DNA of 11,515 bases from assembly GCA_030632625.1 (NCBI GenBank), contig DAOVUK010000047.1:1-11515 (forward strand), given 5' to 3'. Under the pieces are notes generated by a model that was given only the letters and a program-made list of their open reading frames with translations, did not search any database and was not told the DNA's origin. Positions 6,460 to 11,515 of this stretch are shown in pieces; position 1 is the stretch's first letter, and the number at the start of each line of letters is the position of its first letter. Source of the DNA: Gammaproteobacteria bacterium (GTDB lineage: Bacteria > Pseudomonadota > Gammaproteobacteria > GRL18). Both the position numbers and the translations under genes were made by a program.

Positions 6460-7305
6460 TCACAATTCCCTGCTTTTTTTGAATTTCCGTATCAGATAAC
6501 CAAATAAACCGGAAAATGTATATAAGGCAAACATTGTGAATAATATAAACGGTGGTTTATAGACGATTGTGACAATAATCAAAACCATCATTAATAAAGT
6601 CACAAAAGTGACTTTGTTTTTTAGATCCAGATCTTTAAAGCTGCGATATTTGATATTACTGACCATTAACAGACCGACACCGACGGTAAAGATTAACACC
6701 AGATAGCTCAGGCTTGGTCCGGATATACCATTTACCGTACAGAGCCAGACAAAAAATACTAAAAAGCCTGCTGCCGCCGGACTGGCAAGTCCCTGAAAAT
6801 AGCGTTTATCAGCATGACCTAATTGTGTATTAAAACGAGCAAGGCGCAAGGCTGCACCCACTACATAGATAAAAGAGGCAATCCAGCCAATTTTCCCCAG
6901 GGTTGACAAGGACCAGGTATACATAATCAATGCCGGTGCAATACCAAATGAAATCATATCAGACAGACTGTCATATTCAGCACCGAAATCACTTTGGGTA
7001 TTGGTCATACGAGCAACACGCCCATCCAGTCCATCAAGAATCATGGCAATAAAGATAGCCAGAGAAGCCCCTTCAAACTGACCATTCATTGCTGCAATCA
7101 CTGCATAAAAACCGGTAAATAGAGCACCTGTCGTTAATGCATTGGGCAGAAGATAAATGCCTCTCCTTTTTGATGCGTGTTTATTAACTGTATTAGAGCC
7201 TTCAGCGGAACTAGAGCCTTCAGCGGAACTAGAGCCCTCAGCTGAACTAGAGCCCTCAGCTGTATCAGAGCTCTGATCTTTGTTTGCAACGTTATTATTT
7301 TCCAT
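6460..7305 (-). CDS. pssA: CDP-diacylglycerol--serine O-phosphatidyltransferase
   Basis: Integral membrane enzyme that joins serine to CDP-diacylglycerol, making phosphatidylserine, the precursor of phosphatidylethanolamine. The CDP-alcohol phosphatidyltransferase signature is complete: D94-G-x2-A98-R99-x8-G108-x3-D112-x3-D116. About six to eight hydrophobic helices follow and surround it (for example around 59-73, 83-92, 165-187, 197-215, 235-250 and 253-272). NALTTGALFTGFYAV (55-69) is the usual entry segment. The 281 residues include an N-terminal tail of about 45 before the first helix, holding four SSSAEG-type hexapeptides, hydrophilic and probably disordered in the cytoplasm. It follows the ilvC terminator, so it needs its own promoter in 7306-7550. 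Type II pssA next to ilvC and leuA is an arrangement I know from many proteobacteria. Expression into leuA is possible but interrupted by the palindromic element. Confidence 0.95.
   Translation of the reverse strand: MENNNVANKDQSSDTAEGSSSAEGSSSAEGSSSAEGSNTVNKHASKRRGIYLLPNALTTGALFTGFYAVIAAMNGQFEGASLAIFIAMILDGLDGRVARMTNTQSDFGAEYDSLSDMISFGIAPALIMYTWSLSTLGKIGWIASFIYVVGAALRLARFNTQLGHADKRYFQGLASPAAAGFLVFFVWLCTVNGISGPSLSYLVLIFTVGVGLLMVSNIKYRSFKDLDLKNKVTFVTLLMMVLIIVTIVYKPPFILFTMFALYTFSGLFGYLIRKFKKSREL
7196..7267. repeat. four 18-bp tandem repeats in the 5' end of pssA
   Basis: Units at 7196-7213, 7214-7231, 7232-7249 and 7250-7267. The first two are identical; the third differs by two bases (T to C and G to T) and the fourth by a few more. 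Each encodes the hexapeptide SSSAEG or a close form. Gain or loss of units would not shift the frame. Confidence 0.92.
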
Positions 7306-7652
7306 ATTTACTTTTGTTCTTTAATTGATCCAATAGTCATCTGTACCTGACTTTCATCACCCCTATAAAATAATTAAAAAAATGAGTATTTTGCCATTAA
7401 TTATTTCTTATTTTCAATTGTCGCCCCTACAGGAATATTTAGCCAAAAATTTAAATAATATTATTAGGTGATGAAAGTCGGCTGTACGCCTATTATCCAC
7501 AAAAAATAAATCTTTTGCGAGTTTGATGATGATATTTAAGTATGATCTGTATTGTTCGCAAAAAAAAAGCCTGCTAAAAGCAGGCTTTTCTTTTATCAAA
7601 TTTCATTTATAAAGAAGACTAATGTCAACTCTATTATGAGCGGCTTAAGAAC
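7306..7652. other. spacer between ilvC and pssA: terminator plus pssA promoter region
   Basis: No gene supported. The ilvC-proximal part holds a clear intrinsic terminator (listed separately). The remainder, about 250 bp of AT-rich sequence before pssA, must contain the pssA promoter, but I cannot single out a convincing -35/-10 pair. A 61-codon minus-strand frame here runs straight through the terminator and is not credible. Confidence 0.6.
7560..7589 (-). terminator. intrinsic terminator after ilvC
   Basis: On the minus strand a perfect stem AAAAGCCTGC / GCAGGCTTTT (7580-7589 with 7565-7574) with a 5-base loop is followed by a run of nine T (7560-7568). It lies 63 bp past the ilvC stop and should end the ilvBNC transcript. 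The other strand also has a short T tract, but no gene points that way. Confidence 0.92.
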
Positions 7653-8820
<1,168 letters not shown>

Positions 8821-9318
8821 TTACAAATGCAGTGCTGAGCTGCCGCGGGAAATTCCCATCACACCAGAACGAACTGTTTCCAGAATACTGTCACAGTCAA
8901 ATGATGCTATAAAAGCGTTCAGCTTATCGCTCGTACCCGTTAATTCAACCGTATAAGCATCATCAGTCACATCGATTATATTGCCTCGGAATATACCGCT
9001 TAAACGCATAATTTCGTCTCTGGCTGAAACCGGCGCTTTTACTTTTATAAGCATCATTTCCCGTTCAATATGCTGTAATTGAGAAACATTCAAGTCGTTT
9101 AATTTAACGACGTCGACCAGCTTGTTCAATTGCTTGGTGATCTGTTCAATAATTTCAGCCGAACCACTGGTCACCAGAGTCATTCTGGACAGCGAGGGAT
9201 CTTCTGTCGGTGCCACAGTTAATGATTCGATGTTATAGGCACGGGCTGAAAAAAGTCCGGCAACTCTTGATAGCGCTCCAGATTCATTTTCCAATAAAAT
9301 TGATATAATATGACGCAT
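8821..9318 (-). CDS. ilvN: acetolactate synthase small (regulatory) subunit
   Basis: Regulatory partner of the IlvB catalytic subunit; it stimulates the enzyme and confers valine feedback inhibition. The 165 residues match the usual IlvH/IlvN length. The N-terminal ACT domain (about 2-78) has ILLENESGALSRVAGLFSAR and YNIESLTVAPTEDPSLSRMT, the classic start of this family. The C-terminal domain (about 80-160) has REMMLIKVKA, RDEIMRLSGIFRGNIIDV and ELTGTSDKLNAFI. It begins 26 bp after the ilvB stop with a modest AGAG ribosome binding site, so it is surely co-transcribed with ilvB. By sequence it is closer to the AHAS III small subunit (IlvH type) than to the short E. coli IlvN, so the symbol ilvH would also be fair. 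Confidence 0.96.
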   Translation of the reverse strand: MRHIISILLENESGALSRVAGLFSARAYNIESLTVAPTEDPSLSRMTLVTSGSAEIIEQITKQLNKLVDVVKLNDLNVSQLQHIEREMMLIKVKAPVSARDEIMRLSGIFRGNIIDVTDDAYTVELTGTSDKLNAFIASFDCDSILETVRSGVMGISRGSSALHL

Positions 9319-9344
9319 TTTATCACTCTTTAACTTTAAGTACT

Positions 9345-11075
9345 TTAGACCAGCTCACTATCCGGAGCGAGTTCCATTTCATGATGTCCTTTACCAGCAG
9401 AAATCATGGGATAAACATTTTCTTCACGATTGGTAATGAAATCCATAAAGACCAGCTTATCTTTCATTGCAAAAGCTTCTTTAAGCGCATCTTCTACATC
9501 ACTGGTTTGATCAATCTTCATGCCGACATGGCCATAGCTTTCAGCTAATTTGACAAAATCAGGGATCGAATCCATATAAGACATGGCATATCGACCTTCA
9601 TAAAAGAATTCCTGCCACTGCCTTACCATACCCAGATAACGATTATTCAGGTTAATGATTTTTATCGGTAACTGATACTGCATACAGGTTGCCAGTTCCT
9701 GGATATTCATCTGAATACTGCCTTCCCCGGTCACACAGGCAACGGTTTTATCCAGATGAGCCAACTGTACGCCCATGGCAGCAGGCAGACCAAAACCCAT
9801 AGTACCCAGACCGCCTGAGTTAATCCAGCGTCTGGGTTTATCAAAACCATAATATTGAGCAGCAAACATCTGATGCTGACCAACGTCTGATGTAATATAA
9901 GCATCACCTTCAGTGATTTCATGTAACTTTTCAATGACGTATTGAGGCTTAATTGTTTTGGTCTTTTTATTATAACGAAGACAATTTTTCTTACGCCATT
10001 GTTTTATCTGCTTCCACCAGTCCTTAAGTTCCTGATCACATTTTGACTGCTCTACTTTGTCTTCTGAATCCTTAAGCATTTCCAGCATCGTGGTTAAAAC
10101 ATCATCAACATCGCCAACAATGGGTATATGAACTTTAACCGTTTTGGAAATAGACGAAGGATCTATATCAATATGAATAATTTTAGCGGTAGGACAAAAT
10201 TTTTCCAGATGTCCCGTGACACGATCGTCAAAACGAGCACCCACGGCAATCAATACATCGGTATCATGCATTGCCATATTGGCTTCATAGGTACCATGCA
10301 TGCCCAGCATACCTAAAAATTGTTCATCAGAACTTGGATAAGCACCCAGCCCCATTAAGGTACTGGTAATTGGAAAGCCTAATTGACGAACCAATGATCT
10401 TAGAGATGAAGAGGCATTACTTAAAACAACACCACCACCTGTATAAAAAACAGGTTTTTTGGCGCGCAACATCAGCTCCAGTGCTTTTTTAATCTGAAAT
10501 GGATGGCCTTTAGTCACAGGATTGTATGAACGCATTTCAATCGATGACAAATGTGTATACGGGATCTTTATATTCGGGTCCGTCACATCTTTTGGAATAT
10601 CAACAACAACAGGACCTGGACGGCCTGTAGAAGCGACATAAAAAGCTTTTTTCAGGGTTTCCGCCAGATCTTTAACATCATTAACCAGAAAGTTGTGTTT
10701 AACACAGGGACGCGAGATTCCAACTGAATCCACTTCCTGAAAGGCATCACTGCCAATGACACCCGTAGGCACCTGCCCGGTTAACACAACCAGAGGAATT
10801 GAATCAAGATAGGCGGTGGCAATACCTGTGACCGCATTGGTCATACCTGGACCTGATGTCACCAGTGCCACACCGGTCTTACCCGTTGAACGTGCATAGC
10901 CATCCGCTGCATGTGCCGCAGCCTGTTCATGACGAACCAGGATATGTTTAACGGAATCTGCCCGAAGTAATGCATCATAAATATGCAAGACTGCTCCACC
11001 CGGATAACCAAACAGATATTCTACACCCTCATCTTCGAGGAACTGTGCGATAATTTCAGCACCTGATAATTCCAC
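9345..11075 (-). CDS. ilvB: acetolactate synthase large (catalytic) subunit
   Basis: Thiamine diphosphate and FAD enzyme that condenses two pyruvates to acetolactate, or pyruvate with 2-oxobutyrate to acetohydroxybutyrate. The 576 residues contain the N-terminal pyrimidine-binding domain with [15 protein letters not shown] (22-36) and catalytic Glu50 ([15 protein letters not shown]), a central FAD domain with [12 protein letters not shown] (279-290), and the C-terminal domain with G450-E-G-S-I-Q-M and N477-N478, the thiamine-diphosphate/Mg motif. The sequence resembles E. coli IlvI (LGMVRQWQ). The start is GTG (11073-11075): GGGAG lies seven bases upstream, and an in-frame TGA stands only one codon before it, so no earlier start is possible. 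It is the first gene of ilvBNC; a Leu/Ile-rich 15-codon ORF ends just upstream. Confidence 0.97.
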   Translation of the reverse strand: MELSGAEIIAQFLEDEGVEYLFGYPGGAVLHIYDALLRADSVKHILVRHEQAAAHAADGYARSTGKTGVALVTSGPGMTNAVTGIATAYLDSIPLVVLTGQVPTGVIGSDAFQEVDSVGISRPCVKHNFLVNDVKDLAETLKKAFYVASTGRPGPVVVDIPKDVTDPNIKIPYTHLSSIEMRSYNPVTKGHPFQIKKALELMLRAKKPVFYTGGGVVLSNASSSLRSLVRQLGFPITSTLMGLGAYPSSDEQFLGMLGMHGTYEANMAMHDTDVLIAVGARFDDRVTGHLEKFCPTAKIIHIDIDPSSISKTVKVHIPIVGDVDDVLTTMLEMLKDSEDKVEQSKCDQELKDWWKQIKQWRKKNCLRYNKKTKTIKPQYVIEKLHEITEGDAYITSDVGQHQMFAAQYYGFDKPRRWINSGGLGTMGFGLPAAMGVQLAHLDKTVACVTGEGSIQMNIQELATCMQYQLPIKIINLNNRYLGMVRQWQEFFYEGRYAMSYMDSIPDFVKLAESYGHVGMKIDQTSDVEDALKEAFAMKDKLVFMDFITNREENVYPMISAGKGHHEMELAPDSELV

Positions 11076-11078
11076 TAT

Positions 11079-11126
11079 TCAACTCCCGTATAACCTTATA
11101 TTTAATAGTGTTTTAAAACCAATCAT
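11079..11126 (-). promoter_or_regulatory. possible leader peptide ORF before ilvB
   Basis: A 15-codon frame, [15 protein letters not shown], ends in TGA one codon before the ilvB GTG and in the same frame. Five of the residues are Leu or Ile, the amino acids expected in an ilv leader. The ilvB ribosome binding site lies within its last codons, so its translation could couple to ilvB. No good ribosome binding site precedes it and no attenuator terminator follows, so classical attenuation is not supported. Confidence 0.28.
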
Positions 11127-11134
11127 TTAACTGA

Positions 11135-11157
11135 CAGACTTTATTTGATTTAGTCTG
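11135..11157. promoter_or_regulatory. CAGACT/AGTCTG dyad near the predicted ilvB transcription start
   Basis: Perfect 6-bp inverted repeat (11135-11140 and 11152-11157) with an 11-base AT-rich centre. It falls directly downstream of the TATAAT candidate, so it covers the likely transcription start. It could be an operator for a dimeric regulator or a hairpin in the 5' leader. Confidence 0.35.
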
Positions 11158-11159
11158 GG

Positions 11160-11165
11160 ATTATA
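11160..11165 (-). promoter_or_regulatory. candidate -10 box of the ilvB promoter
   Basis: A perfect TATAAT on the minus strand. The -35 region is poor: CTGAAA or TGAAAC at 16-17 bp, or TTGCTG at 20 bp. Transcription would start at about 11153, giving a leader of about 78 bases. Confidence 0.4.
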
Positions 11166-11334
11166 TCGTGTCTGCTCAAGTGTTTCAGCAAAAAAATATA
11201 TAATGTTGGCCTAATATTGAAAAAAAAATCAATTATTTTAAAAGAATCTACGATCGAATGAAAAAGCTGAGTGAAAATTAGATAGAAAAAGAAAGAATAA
11301 TAAGTGGGTCAAGCAGAAATTAAATCAGAATTGA
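11166..11334. other. AT-rich spacer between the peroxiredoxin gene and the ilvB promoter
   Basis: Purine-rich + strand sequence with several A tracts (for example 11220-11228). No ORF or RNA gene is supported. It holds the region upstream of the ilvB promoter. Confidence 0.5.
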
Positions 11335-11366
11335 GATTTTATCCCGAAAAATATCAGGATAAAATC
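11335..11366 (-). terminator. possible terminator after the peroxiredoxin gene
   Basis: Perfect 10-bp inverted repeat GATTTTATCC (11335-11344) / GGATAAAATC (11357-11366) with a 12-base loop, 21 bp past the peroxiredoxin stop. It lacks a T run on the exit side, so it is a weak intrinsic terminator or simply an RNA-stabilising hairpin. Confidence 0.45.
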
Positions 11367-11387
11367 ACAAAAGATCTAAGCAGGAAA

Positions 11388-11515
11388 TTATAGTTTGTCT
11401 GCTTCTTCAGCCAGATATTCAGCAACACCTTCAGTAGTTGCTTTCATACCTGTATCACCTTTGTTCCAGCCCGCAGGACAAACTTCACCATGCTCTTCAG
11501 TGAATTGCAGTGCAT
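11388..11515 (-). CDS. 2-Cys peroxiredoxin (AhpC/Prx family), C-terminal part only
   Basis: Only the last 41 residues lie in the window; the start is beyond the right edge. Peroxiredoxins of this group reduce hydrogen peroxide and organic peroxides with a peroxidatic Cys (outside the window) and a resolving Cys near the C-terminus. The resolving Cys is visible in GEVCPAGWNKGDTGMKATTEGV, the characteristic VCP-GW-KG end of typical 2-Cys enzymes, followed by a short helix, AEYLAEEADKL. The gene is on the same strand as ilvB and upstream of it. A hairpin follows its stop, and ilvB has its own promoter candidate, so the two are probably separate units. Whether it is AhpC or a Prx1-type paralogue cannot be decided from this fragment. 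Confidence 0.93.
   Translation of the reverse strand, partial: ALQFTEEHGEVCPAGWNKGDTGMKATTEGVAEYLAEEADKL

Noticed and set aside
7414..7599. 61-codon minus-strand ORF between ilvC and pssA.
   Set aside because: It runs through the strong terminator after ilvC and has no recognisable protein features.
9719..9730. GEG instead of GDG in the thiamine diphosphate motif of IlvB.
   Set aside because: From memory, GEGSIQM is normal in acetolactate synthases of pseudomonads and other gammaproteobacteria; Glu can serve the same role.

Overview
The window reads as a piece of an AT-rich gammaproteobacterial chromosome. The support is the gene content and protein sequences: an IlvB whose thiamine-binding motif has the GEGSIQM form I know from pseudomonads, a class I ketol-acid reductoisomerase, RimI, a DUF4389 membrane protein and an integron-type integrase. 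The genus cannot be fixed from sequence alone.

Left part (1-2904) is accessory and decaying. A + strand tyrosine recombinase of the integron integrase (IntI) family is broken by a one-base frame change and a 23-bp insertion beside its HxxR active-site motif. Repaired, it would be about 471 residues, because the usual IntI core of about 325 follows an extra N-terminal domain of about 140. Upstream and pointing away from it lie two small minus-strand ORFs (a CxxC-CxxC protein and an unrecognised one), the layout expected of integron cassettes, although I find no convincing attC site. Between the integrase and 2904 there is only a decayed coding remnant.

Middle part (2905-6459) is housekeeping. 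A small DUF4389 membrane protein is on +. It converges with a minus-strand run of leuA, a family-4-type uracil-DNA glycosylase and rimI, the last two overlapping by 4 bp. Just upstream of leuA sits a 141-bp palindromic element with near-matching ends flanked by 7-bp direct repeats, which looks like a miniature inverted-repeat transposable element.

Right part (6460-11515) is the branched-chain amino acid cluster on the minus strand, transcribed ilvB, ilvN, ilvC, a strong terminator, then pssA and leuA. IlvBN makes acetolactate, IlvC converts it to the dihydroxy acid, and LeuA takes the valine-pathway keto acid toward leucine. PssA (phosphatidylserine synthase) belongs to phospholipid synthesis and carries an odd hexapeptide repeat at its N-terminus. 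Upstream of ilvB are a TATAAT promoter candidate, a dyad, and a 15-codon Leu/Ile-rich ORF ending just before the GTG start. The right edge holds the last 41 residues of a 2-Cys peroxiredoxin.
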